Assembly (NCBI GenBank): GCA_933228895.1
Contig: CAKOGI010000041.1
Coordinates: 1 to 64,000, forward strand
Origin: Platycnemis pennipes
Lineage: Eukaryota; Arthropoda; Insecta; Odonata; Platycnemididae
Reading direction: 5' to 3'
Length of the DNA: 64,000 bases
Part shown: positions 9,045 to 21,118 of the stretch, in pieces
Layout: each line of letters begins with the position of its first letter
Position numbering within the stretch: position 1 is the stretch's first letter
Made by a program: the position numbers and the translations under genes
The notes under the pieces: model-generated
Database searches by the model: none
What the model was told of the DNA's origin: nothing
What the model saw: the letters and a program-made list of their open reading frames with translations, nothing else

Positions 9045-10199
9045 ATGGTCTCTCAAAAATGAAATTCCTCCTAATAAATTCATTTTAACCGCTGTTATTC
9101 AACTGTTATTGACCCTTTAGCCTATTCTCATAATATTTTACCACATTTAAAGCAAATGTCTTAATTAACAAAAAATCCTACTAGGAGTTGTTCTCCAAAA
9201 AATAACTTTCCTCCAAATGAATTTATTTATACCGCTGTTTTTCAAGGAAAATATACTTTTTCTATTCCTCTCAAATATTTCACAGTAATTAATTCAAATT
9301 TTCTTTGCATAAAAATTAAATCGAGCTAAGCGGCACTTTCTCAAATTAAATATTATATATCAAGTAATCATTTTTATTCCTGTTTTCGGCTAAAAGTGTA
9401 TCTATTGATCATCTCAAAACAGTTTATCGCAACGAAATCACTTTTTTAACCAAAATAGAAAAAAATACTGCTAAAGAGCGTTGTTACGAAAAGGTATTTC
9501 TTCAGAAAAAATACATTTTTTCCGATATTTTCTTCGAAAAAACTCTATTCCCTCATCTCAGAATAGTTCAGCGTAATGTATGTAAATAATCTTTAATTAA
9601 TCTGTAATTAATCATTTTTATTCCTGTTTTCAGCAAAAATTGTATCTATTGATCGTCTCAAAACAGTTCATCGCATCGAAATCACTATTTCAAAGCAATA
9701 TTGAAAAAATCATTTTAAAGGGCGTTCTTACGTAAAGGTATTTCTTTCGAAAAAATTCATTTTTACCGACGTTTTCATCGAAAATAATCTTTTCTCTCAT
9801 CAAAGAATAGTTCAGCGTAATGTATGTAAATAATCTCTGAAAAACCTGCTAAAAGGCGTTCTCTCAAATTTGTAATTCTTCCAGTAAAATAATTTTTATT
9901 AGTATTTTTCTATAAAAAATTTCCTCTTTTGCCTCCCTTCAGAAGGGTTATAGCATCTAATGCTTAATTTCTTTTCAAAATATGGATATCTTGGTGAAAG
10001 GATTTCGACGATCACTCATTAAAATTTTTAAAAATTCATAAAGTGATAAAGATATGAGGAGTCCTCGTAAAAATGAATTATTTTAAACCTATTTTTTATC
10101 GCTGTTTTGCAACTAATATTGCCTCTTTCTTCAAGTTAAGCAAAAGGTCACCACAACTAATTTCAAATTTCCGAGCTACTAATTAAAATCTCCTAAGAG
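9045..10199. repeat. Satellite monomer 7 with internal partial duplication
   Basis: At 1,155 bp this is about 237 bp too long. After the fourth subrepeat ends near 9594, the sequence jumps back (ctttaattaatctgtaatta) to the middle of the third subrepeat at about 9606. It then repeats the third-to-fourth subrepeat stretch before continuing normally at about 9840. The same structure is in copies 2 and 3, at about 26569 and 43640. Confidence 0.87.
9590..9840. repeat. Partial tandem duplication inside monomer 7
   Basis: Sequence from the middle of the third subrepeat to the end of the fourth (compare 9370-9600) is repeated after a junction at about 9594-9606 reading aattaatctgtaattaatc. The two copies have diverged, so the duplication is older than the HOR amplification. 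Confidence 0.8.
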
Positions 10200-11121
10200 A
10201 TGTTCCGTCAAAAATGAAATTTCTCCTAATAAAATTATTTTAACCACCGTTATTCAACTATTAGAGACCCTTTAGCCTATTGTCATAATAGTTAACCTTA
10301 TTTAAGCAAATATCTTAGCAAAACAAAAAATCCTACTAAGAGTTGTTCTCTGAAAAATCACTTTCTTCCCACTAATTTATAATTACCGCTGTTTTTCAAG
10401 ATAAATTTACTTTTTCGCCTCCTCTAAAATATTTGACAGTAATTATTTCAAAATTTCTTTGCAAAAAAATTAAATCCAGCTAAGAGGTGCTTTCTCAACG
10501 TGAATATTATATATTCAAGTAATTATTTTTATTCCAGTTTTTAGCTGAAATTGGCCCTTTTGTTTATCTCAGAACAGTTCATCGCAGTATATGCATTTTT
10601 TCAATACATAATAGAAAAAAATCCTGTTGAAGGGCGTTCTCACGTAGAGGTATTTCTTCCGAAAAAATTCATTTCTGCCGCCGTTTTTTATCGAAAAAAC
10701 TCTTTTCCTTCTTCTGAGAATAGTTCAGGGTAATTTATGTAAATAATTTTTAAATATAAAAAAAACTTGCTAGAAGGCGTTCTCACAAATTTCAAATTCC
10801 TCCAATAAAATGATTTTTACTAGTATTTTATTTATAAAAAATTGACTCTTTTCCAACGCTTCAGATGGCTTCACAGCAATGAATGCTTAATTTCTTTGAA
10901 AAATATAGAAATCCTGCTGAAAGGCGTTCTACGATTACTTATTCAAATTTTTATTGATAAAAAGTGATTACGATAACATGATTCCTCGCAAAAATGAATT
11001 TCATCAAACTTAATTTTTTTATCGCTGTTTTATAACTTATAATGTCTCCCACGCCAATATTACCAACAGGTCACCACAACTTATGTCAAATTTTGAGATA
11101 CTAAATAAATTCTCCTAAGAG
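10200..11121. repeat. Satellite monomer 8
   Basis: A standard 922-bp monomer. Its last subrepeat is of the subtype reading gataacatgattcctcgcaaa. Monomer 9 shares this subtype, while most others read gctatgaggagtcctcgtaa. Confidence 0.88.
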
Positions 11122-12041
11122 ATGTTCTCTCAAAAATGAAATTCCTTCTATTAAAATTCTTTTAACCACTGTTATTAGACTATTGTTGACCCTTTAGTCT
11201 CTTCTCATAATAGTTACCCGGATTAAAAGAACAATATCTTAGCAAAAAAAATCCTACTAAGAGTTGTTGTCTTAATAATCACTTTCCTCCCACTAAATTT
11301 ATTAGTACCGCTGTTTTTCAGGATATATTTACTTTTTCGCCTCCTCTCAAATTTTTCACCGTAATTATTTCAAAAATTCTTTTCAAAAAAATTAAATCCA
11401 GCTAAGAGGCGCTTTCTCAAACTGAAAATTATATATTCAAGTAGTCATTTTTATTTCAGTTTTTTGCTGAAATTGGCTCTTTTATTCATCTCAGAACCGT
11501 TTGTCGCAGTAAATACATTTTTTCAATGCAAAATAGAAAAAATCCTATTAAAGGGCGTTCTCACGTCAAGGTATTTCTTTCGAAAAAATTCATTTTTGCT
11601 GCCGTTTTACATCGAAAAAACTCTTTTCCTTCTTCTGAGAATAGTTCAGGGTGATTTATGTAAATAATATTTTAATATAAAAAAAACTTGCAAAAAGGCG
11701 TTCTCTCAAATTTGAAATTCTTCCAATAAAATAAACTTTACTAATATTTTATTTATAAAAAAATGACTCTTATCCAACGCTTCAGAAGGGTTCACAGCAA
11801 TTAATGCTTAATTTCTTTGAAAAATATAGAAATTCTGCTAAATGGCGTTCCACGATTACTTATTCAAATTTTTATAGATAAAAAAGTGATTACGATAACA
11901 TGATTCTTCAAAAATGAATTTCTTCAAACTTAATTTTTTTATCTCTGTTTTATAACTTATAATGTCTCCCACGACAATATTACCAACAGGTCACCACAAC
12001 TTATGTCAAATTTTGAGATACTAAATAAATTCTCCTAAGAG
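11122..12041. repeat. Satellite monomer 9
   Basis: A standard 920-bp monomer that resembles monomer 8 more than the others in its second half, which suggests neighbouring duplication. The 67-codon frame at 11464-11667 is a repeat by-product. Confidence 0.88.
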
Positions 12042-12959
12042 ATGTTCTCTCAAAAATGAAATTCCTCCTATTAAAATTATTTTAACCACTGTTATTCAAC
12101 TATTAGTGACCCTTTAGCCTATTCTAATAATAGTTAACCGTATTTAAGCAAAAATCTTATAAAAACAAAAAATCCTTCTAGAAGTTGTTCTCTGAAAAAT
12201 CACTTTCCTCCCACTTAATTTCTTAATATCGCTATTTTTCAAGAAAAATTTACTTTTTCGCCTCATCTCTAATATTTCATAGTAATTATTTCAAAATTTC
12301 TTTGCAAAAAAATTAAATCCAGCTAAGAAGCGCTTTCTGAAATTAAATATTATATATTCAAGTAATCATTTTTATTCCAGGTTTTGGCTGAAATTGGCCC
12401 TTTAGTTCATCTCAGAAACGTTAATCGCAGTAAATGCATTTTTTAAATGCAAAATAGAAAAAATCCCGTTAAAGGGCGTTCTCACGTAATGGTATTTCTT
12501 CCAGAAAAATTCATTTTTGCCGCCGTTATTCCCCGAAAAAACTCTTTTCCTTCTTCTGAGAATTGTTCAGGGTAATTTATGTAAGTAATCTTTAAATATA
12601 AAAAAAACTTGCTAAAACGCGTTCTTTAAAATTTCAAATTCTTCCAATAAAATCATTTTCACTACTATTTTTTTTTAATTGACTTTTGCCTCCCTTCAGA
12701 AGTGTTCACAGCAATAATGGTTAATTTTTTTTGCAAAATATAGAAATCCAGCCTAAAGGCGTTCTACGATCACTCATTATAATTTTTAAAGATAAATAAG
12801 GTGATAAAGCTATGAGATGTTCTTGCAAAAATGTAGAATTTTAACCTAATTTTTTTTATCGCTGATTTACAACTTGTATTGACTCTTACGCCAATTTTCA
12901 GAACAGATCACTACAACTTATGTCAAATTTACGAGCTACAAAATAATTTCTCTTAAGAG
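12042..12959. repeat. Satellite monomer 10
   Basis: A standard 918-bp monomer. Its last subrepeat reads gctatgagatgttcttgcaaa. No coding potential is seen. Confidence 0.88.
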
Positions 12960-13844
12960 ATGTTCTCTCAAAAATGAAATTCATCCTAATTAATTCATTT
13001 TAACCGCTGTTATTCAACTATTTTTGACCCTTTAGCCTATTCTCATTATAGTTTATCACATATAAAGCAAATATCTTAGCAAAACAAAAAATCCTACTAC
13101 GAGTTTTCTCAGAAAAATCACTTTCCTCCCACTAAATTTATCATTACCGCTGTTTTTCAAGAAAAATTTACTTTCCGCCTCCTCTCAAATATTTCACAGT
13201 AATTATTTCAAAATTTCTTTGCGAAAAAAATTAAATCCAACTAAGAGGCGCTTTCTCAAATTAAATATTATATATGTAAGTATTCATTTTAATATCTGTT
13301 TTCAGCTAAAATTGACTCCATTGATCATCTCATAAAGTTCATTGCAACAAATGAACAATTTCAAAGCTAAATAGAAAAAATCCTGCTGAAAGGCGTTCTT
13401 ACGAAAAGGTATTTCTTTTGAAAAAATTCATTTTTACCGACGTTTTCTTCGAAAAAACTCTTTTCCCTCATCTCTGAATAGTTCAGCGTAATGTATGTAT
13501 ATCATCTTTAAAATAAAAAAAAACCTGCTAAAAGGCGTTCTCTCAAATTTTGTAATTCTTCCAATTAAATCATTTTTACTACTATTTTTTTATAAAAAAT
13601 AGACTCTTTTGTCTCCCATCAGAAGGGTTCACAGCAATTGTTGCCTAATTTCTTTTAAAAATATATAAATCATACTAAAAGACGTTCTACCATTCCTCAT
13701 TCAAATTTTTATAGATAAATAAAATGATAACGCTATGAGGAGTCCTCGCGAAAATGAATTATTTTAAACCTAATTTTTTAATCGCTGATTTACAACTTAC
13801 ATTGACTCTTACGCCAATATTCAGAACAGGTCACCACAACTTAT
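12960..13844. repeat. Satellite monomer 11 (3' end cut)
   Basis: This is a normal monomer up to the gtcaccacaactta stretch of its last subrepeat. There it is cut and joined to the fourth subrepeat of a second, partial monomer. Confidence 0.82.
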
Positions 13845-14316
13845 TCCGAAACTTATAACTTATCTTCCGAAAAAATTCATTTTGGCCGCCGTTTTACATC
13901 GAAAAAACTTTTTCCCTTCTTCTGAGAATAGTTCAGGGTAATTTATGTAAATAATTATTGAATATAAAGAAATTATTCCAATAAAATGATTTTTACTAGT
14001 ATTTTATTCATAAAAAATTGACTCTTTTCCAACGACACAGAAGGGTTCACAGCAATGAATGCTTAATTTCTTTGAAAAATACAGATATCTTGGTGAAAGG
14101 CGTTCTACGATCACTCATTATAATTTTTAAAGATAAATAAAATCTTAACAGTATAAGGAGTCCTCGTAAAAAAGAGCGCTCGCAAAAATGAATTCCTTTA
14201 TAATAAATTTTTTTATCGTTGCTTTACAACTTATAATGTCTCTTACGCCAATCTTAAGAGCAGGTCTCCACAACTTATGTCAAATTTTCGAGATACTAAA
14301 CAAATTCTCCTAAAAG
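13845..14316. repeat. Partial satellite monomer 12 (last subrepeats only)
   Basis: About 472 bp, containing only the fourth subrepeat onward and lacking the first half of a monomer. A short stretch of unclear origin (tccgaaacttataactta) lies at the join. In this copy ~31 bp present in copies 2 and 3 are missing near 13970 (aaagaaattattcc). The last subrepeat is itself a hybrid of two subtypes near 14155-14190. Confidence 0.8.
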
Positions 14317-15237
14317 ATGATCACTCAAAAATGAAATTCCTCCTAATAAACTCATTTTAACCGCAGTTGTTCAACTATTATTGAACCCTTTAGACTATTC
14401 TCATAATATTTTACCACATTTAAAGCAAATGTCTTAGTTAACAAAGAATCCTACTAGGAGTTGGTCTAAAAAAAATAACTTTCCTCCAACTGAATTTGTT
14501 TATACCGCTGTTTTTCAAGAAAAATTTACTTTTTCTGCTCCTCTCAAATTTTTCACAGTAATTAATTCAAAATTTCTTTGCATAAAAATTAAATCCAGCT
14601 AAGAGGCGCTTTCTCGAGTTAAATATTATATTTTCAAGTAATCATTTTTATTCCTGTTTTCAGCTAAAATTGTTTCTATTGTTCATCTCAAAACAGGTCA
14701 TCGCAACGAAATCACTATTTCAAAGCGAAATATTAAAAAACCTGCTAAAGGGCGTTCTTACGAAATTCTATTTCTTACGAAAAAATTCATTTTTTCCGAC
14801 GTTTTCTTCGAAAAAACTTGGTTCCCTCATCTCAGAATAGTTCAACGTAATGTATGTTAATAATCTTTAAAATAAAAAAACCTGATAAAATGCGTTCTCT
14901 CAAATTTGCAATTCTTCCAAAAAAAATCATTTTTACTACTATTATTTTATAAAAAATTGCCTCTTTTGCCTCCCTTAAGAAGGATTTACAGCATCTAATG
15001 CTTAATTTCTTTTCATAATATAGATATCTTGTTGAAAGGCGTTCTACGATAACTCATTTCAATTTTTAAATATAAATAAAATAATAGAACTATGAGGAGT
15101 CCTCGTAATAATGAACTATTTTAAACCTATTTTTTATCGCTGTTTTGCAACTTATATTGTCTCATACTTCAATTTTAAGAACAGGTCACCACAATTAATG
15201 TCAAATTTCCGAGCTACTAAATAAAATCTCCTAATAG
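14317..15237. repeat. Satellite monomer 13
   Basis: A standard 921-bp monomer with a variant opening, atgatcactcaaaaatgaaa. Confidence 0.87.
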
Positions 15238-16153
15238 ATGTTCCGTCAAAAAAGTATTTCCTCCTAATAAATTCATTTTACCTCTGTTATTCAATTATTA
15301 TTGACCCTTTAGCTTATTCTCATAATGGTAAACCACATTTAAAGCAAATGTTTTAGAAAAACAAAAAATCCTTCTAGTAGTTGTTCTCTGAAAAATCACT
15401 TTCCTCCCACTTAATTTCTTATTACCGCTGTTTTTCAAGAAAAATTTACTTTTTCGCCTCATCTCAAATATTTCACAGTATATATTGCAAAATTTGTTTG
15501 CAAAAAAATTAAATCCAGGTAAGAGGAGCTATCTCAACTTAAATATTCAAATAATCATTTTTATTCCCGTTTTCAGCTGAAATTGGCCTTATTGTTTATC
15601 TCAGAATAGTTCATCGCAGTAAATGCATGTTTTCAATGCAAAATAGAAAAAATCCCGTAAAGGGCATTCTTATTTAAGGTATTCCTCCCTAAAAATTTCA
15701 TTTTTGAACCGTTTTTCATCGAAAAAACTCTTTTCCCTTTTTTGAGAATAGTTAAGGGTAATTTATGTAAATAATCTTTAAATATAAAAAAAAACTTGCT
15801 AAAACGCGTTCCCTCAAATTTGAAATTCTTCCAATAAAAAGATTTTTACTAGTATTTTATTTATAAAAAATTTACTCTTTTGCGTCGCTTCAGAAGGGTT
15901 CACAGCAATTAATGCTTAATTTCTGTGAAAAATATAGAATTCCTCCTAAAATGCCTTCTACGATTAATATTTCAAATTTTTATAGATAAATAAAGTGAAT
16001 AAGCTAAAAATAGCGCTCGCAAAAATGAAATCCTTCATACTTAATTTTTTTATCGTTGTTTTACAACTTATAATGTCTCATACTTTAATTTTAAGAACAG
16101 GTCACCAAAATTAATGTCAAATTTCCGTGCTACTAAATAAAATCTCCTGAGAG
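15238..16153. repeat. Satellite monomer 14
   Basis: A standard 916-bp monomer with a variant opening (atgttccgtcaaaaaagtat). Its last subrepeat is of the subtype with aatagcgctcgcaaaaatga. Confidence 0.87.
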
Positions 16154-17039
16154 ATGTTCCGTCAAAAATGAAATTTCTCCTAATAAAATTATTTTAACCA
16201 CTGTTATTCAACTATTTGTGACCCTTTAGCCTATTCTCATAAAAGTAAACCGTATTAAAGCAAATATCTTAGCAAAACAAAGAATCCTACTAAGATTTGT
16301 TCTAAGAAAACCACTGCTTCCCATTAAATTTTATTATTACGGCTGTTTTTCAAGAAAAATTTACTTTATCGCCTCCTTTCAAATATTTCACCGTAATTAT
16401 ATCCAAATTTCATTGCAAAAAAATTAAATCCATCTAAGAGGCGCTTTCTCAAATTAAATATTATATATTCAAGTAATCATTTTCATTCCTGTTTTCTGCT
16501 AAAATTGTATCTATTGTGATCTCAAAACAGTTCAGCGCAACAAACTCACTATTTCAAAGCGAAATAGAAAAAAATCCTGCTGAAGGGCGTTGTAAAGAAA
16601 AGGTATTTATTTCGAAAAAATCATTTTTACCGACGTTTTCTTCGAAAATACTCTTTTCTCTCATCGCAGATTATTCAGCGTAATGTATGTAAATAATCTT
16701 TAAATATAAAATAAATTTGGTAAAAGATGTTCTCTCAAATTGGAAATTCTTCTAATAAAATGAATTTTACTAGTAATTTTAATTATAACAGCAATTAATA
16801 CTTAATTTCTTTGAAAAATATAGAAATCCTGCTAAAAGTCGTTCTACGATTACTTATTCCAATTGTTATAGTTAAAAAAAGTGATTACGTTAACGTGATT
16901 CCTCAAAAAAATGATCTTCTTCATACTAAATTTATTTACCGTTGTTTTTCAAAGTATTTTGACTCTTACGCCAATTTTCAGAAGCGGTCACCACAACTTA
17001 TGTCATATTATCGATCTACTAAATAAATTCTCCTAAGAG
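16154..17039. repeat. Satellite monomer 15 (last of the HOR)
   Basis: An 886-bp monomer, slightly short because ~30 bp are missing around 16780-16790: tagtaattttaattataaca joins directly to gcaattaat without the usual gactcttttgcctccc stretch. It ends at the HOR boundary, and the next copy begins at 17040. Confidence 0.87.
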
Positions 17040-17053
17040 ATGTTCTCTCAAAA

Positions 17054-17055
17054 AT
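17054..17055. other. 66-bp deletion junction at the start of HOR 2
   Basis: The opening motif ending caaaaa joins directly to tctcataatag. Positions 16-81 of HOR 1 have no counterpart here, though they do in HOR 3 and HOR 4. Confidence 0.93.
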
Positions 17056-20000
17056 CTCATAATAGTTTATCACATATAAAAGCAAATGTTTTAGCAAAAT
17101 AAAAAATCCTACCAAGAAATGTTTTTAGAAATATCACTTTCCTCCCACTAAATTTATTATTACCGCTGTTTTTCAAGAAAAGTTTACTTTTTCGCTCTCT
17201 TCCTCAGTCGCTTTTTCCCTACTCTCAAATATATTTTATAGTTTATATTTTAAAATTTCTTTGCAGTAAAAATAAATCCAGCTAGGAGGCGATTTCTCAA
17301 ATTAAATATTATATATTCAGGTAATCAGTTTTATTCCTGTTTTCAGCTAAAATTGTATCTATTGATCGTTTTTAAAATTGATTCTTTTGTTCATCTCAAA
17401 ACAGTTCATCGCAACAAATGCATTATTTTAAATCAGAATAGAAAAAAATCATGCTAATAGGCGTTCTTACGAAAAGGTATTTTTATCAAAAAAATTCATT
17501 TTTTCCGCCGATTTTCTTCGAAAAAACTCTTTTCCCCTCATCTCAGAATAGTTCAGCGTAATGTATGTAAATAATCTTTTAAAACACAAAAATTTGCTAA
17601 ATGGCGTTTTTTAAAATTAGAAATTCTTCCAATAAAATCATTTTTATTACTATTTTTTTAATGGACTTTTGCCTCCCTTCATAAGGGTTCACAGCAATTA
17701 ATAGTTAATTTATTTTCAAAATATAGAAATCCAACTAAAAGGCGTTCTACGATCACTCATTATAGTTTTAACGATAAATAAAGTGATAACGCTATGAGGA
17801 GTCCACGTAAAAATGAATTATTTTTAACCTATTTTTTCATCGCTGTGTTGCAAATTATATTGTCTCTAACTTCAATTTTAAGAACAGGTCACCACACTAA
17901 TGTCAAATAACCGAGGTACTAAATAAATTCTTGTAGGAGATTGTCTTCAAAAATGAAATTCCTCCTAATAAACTCATTTCAACCGCTGTTATGCAACTAT
18001 TATTGACCCTTTAGCCAATTCTCATAATTGTTAATTACATTTAAAGCAAATGTCTTAGCAAAACAAAAATTCCTACTAGGAGTTGTTCTCCTAAAAATAA
18101 CTATCCTCCAACTAAATTTATTTATACCTCTGTTTTTCAAGAAAAATTTACTTTTTCTGCTCCTCTCAAATATTTCACAGTATTTAATTCAAAATTTCCA
18201 TGCAACAAATTAAATCCAGCCTAGAGGCGCATTCTCAAATTAAATATTATATATTCAAGTAATCATTTTTATTCCTGTTTTCAGCTAGAATTGTATCTAT
18301 TGATCATCTCAAAACAGTTCATCGCGCCGAAATCACTATTTCAAAGCAAAATAGAAAAAATCATTTCAAAGGGCGTTCTTACGAAAAGGTATTTCTTTCG
18401 AAAAAATTCATTTTTACCGAATTTTTCTTCAAAAATAATCTTTTTCCTCATCACAGAATAGTTCAGCGTCATGTATTAAATAATCTTAAAAAAAACCTAC
18501 AAAATGCATTCTCTCAAATTTGTAATTCTTCATATAAAATAATTTTTACTACTATTTTTTTTATGAAAAATGGACTCTTTTGCCTCCCATCAAAAGGGTT
18601 CACAGCAATCAATGCTTAATTTCATTGCAAAATATAGAAATCATACTAAAAGACGTTCTACCACTCCTCATTCAAATTTTTATGGACAAATAAAGTGATT
18701 AAGCTAAAAAGGGCCCTCGCACAAATGAATTTCTTCATTCTAAATTTTTTTTCGTTGTTTTACAACTTATAATGTCCTTACGCCAATTTTAAAAACAGGT
18801 CTCCACAACTTATGTCAAATTTCCGAGCTACTAAATAAATTCTTGTAAGAGATGTTCTCTCAAAAATGAAATTCCTCCTAATAAATTCATTTTAACCGCT
18901 GTTATTCAACTGTTATTGACCCTTTAACCTATTCTCATAATATTTTGCCACATTTAAAGCAAATGTCTTAATTAACCAAAAATCCTACGAGGAGTTGTTC
19001 TACTAAAAATAACTTTCATCCAACTGAGTTTATTTACACCGCTGTTTTTCAAGGAAAATATACTTTTTCTGCTCCTCTCAAATATTTCACAGTAATAATT
19101 CAAAATTTCTTTGCAAAAAAATTAAATCCATCTAAGAGGCTCATTCTCAATTTCAATATTATGTATTCAAGTAATCATTTATTTTCCGGTTTTCAGCTTA
19201 AAATTGTTTCTTTTAATCATCTCAAAACAGTTGATCGCAACGAAATCACTATTTCAAACCAAAATAAAAAAAATCGTGCTAAAGGGCGTTCTTACGAGAA
19301 GGTATTTTTTTCGAAAAAATTCATTTTTTCCGACGTTTTCTTCAAAAAAACTCTATTCCCTCATTTCAGAATAGTTCAGCGTAATGTATGCAAATAATCT
19401 TTAAAAAAAACCTGCTAAAATGGGTTCTCTCAAATTTGTAATTCTTCCAAAAAATCATTTTTACTACTTTTTTTATAGAAAATTGACTCTTTTGCCTCCC
19501 GTTTGAAGTGTTCACAGCATCTAATGCTTAATTCTATTTCAAAATATAGATATCTTGGAGAAAGGCGTTCTACAATCACTCATTATAATTTTTAATGATA
19601 AATAAAGTTAGAAAGCTATAAGGAGTCCTCGTAAAAATGAATTATTTTAAACCTATTTTTTTAATCCATGTTTTGCAACTTATATTGTCTCTTACTTCAG
19701 TTTTAAGAACAGATCACCACAACTTATGTCAAATTTCCGAGCTACTAAATAAAATCTTCTTAGACATGTTCCGTCAAAAATGAAATTCCTCCTAATAAAA
19801 TTATTTTAACCACTGTTATTCAACTATTATTGACCATTTAGCCTATTGTCATAATATTTAACCGTATTTAAGCTAATATCTTAGCAAAACAAAAAGTCCT
19901 ACTAAGAGTTGTTCTCTGAAAAATAACTTTATTCCCACTAAATTTATTATTACCGCGGTTTATCAATATAAATTTACTTTTTCGCTTCTTCTCAAATATT

Positions 20001-21118
20001 TCACCCTAATTATTTCAAAATTTATTTGCAAAAAAATTAAATCCGGCTATGAGGCGCTTTCTCAAATTAAATATTATATATTCAACTAATCATTTATATT
20101 CCTCTTTTCAGCTAAAATTTTATCTATTGATCATCTCAAAACAGTTCATCGCAACGAAATCACTATTTGAAAGCAAAATAGAGAAAAATACTGCTAAAGA
20201 GCGTTCTTACGAAAATGTATTTCTTTCGAAAAAATTCATTTTTCCGACGTTTTCTTCGAAAAAACTTTATTCCCTCATCTCTGAATAGTTCAGCGTAATG
20301 TATGTAAATAATATGTAAAATAAAAAAAAACTGCTAAAGAGGTTCTCTCAAATTTGTAATTCTTCCAAAAAAAAATTTTTTACTACTTTTTTTAATAGAA
20401 AATTGACTCTTTTGCCTCCCTTTTGAAGTGTTCACAGCATCTAATGCTTAATTCTATTTCAAAATATAGATATCTTGGAGAAAGGCGTTCTACGATCACT
20501 CATTATAATTTTTAAAGATAAATTAATTTATAACGCTATAAGGAGTCCTCGTAAAAATGAATTTTTTTAAACCTTTTTTTTTAATCCCTGTTTTGCAACT
20601 TATATTGTCTCTTACTTCAATTTTAAGAGCAGGTCACCACAACTTATGTCAAATTTCCGAGCTACTAATCAAAATCTTCTTAGACATGTTCCGTCAAAAA
20701 TGAAATTCCTCCTTATAAAATTATTTTAACCACTGTTATTCAACTATTATTGACCATTTAGCCTATTATCATAATATTTAACCGTATTTAAGCAAATATC
20801 TTAGCAAAAAAAAAAGTCTTACTAAGAGTTGTTCTCTGAAAAATAACTTTATTCCCACTAAATTTATTATTACCGCGGTTTATCAATATAAATTTACTTT
20901 TTCGCTTCCTCTCTAATATTGCACAGTAATTAATTCAAAATTTCTTTCTATAAAAATTGAATCCATCTAAGAGGCGCATTCTCAAATTAAATATTATATA
21001 TTCAAGTAATCATTTTTATTCCTGTTTTCAGCTAAAATTGTATCTATTGATCATCATTTTAAAATAGTTCATCGCAACGAAATCACTGTTTTAAAGCAAA
21101 ATAGAAAAATCCTGCTAA

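Larger units (their letters stand above)
1..17039. repeat. Satellite higher-order repeat, copy 1 (complete, 15 monomers plus transposon)
   Basis: This is the reference copy of a ~17-kb higher-order repeat. Its first bases (atgttctctcaaaaatgaaa) recur at 34046 and 51116, and in shortened form at 17040, which sets the period. It holds 15 satellite monomers, most of them 914-922 bp, with starts at about 1, 967, 1879, 2793, 3713, 8129, 9045, 10200, 11122, 12042, 12960, 13845 (partial), 14317, 15238 and 16154. Monomer 5 is split by a piggyBac-like element at 4146-7636. The monomers are clearly diverged from each other, whereas the same monomer in different HOR copies is almost identical. That contrast is the hallmark of higher-order organisation. 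Private features of copy 1 include a ~31-bp deletion near 13970 relative to copies 2 and 3. Confidence 0.95.
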
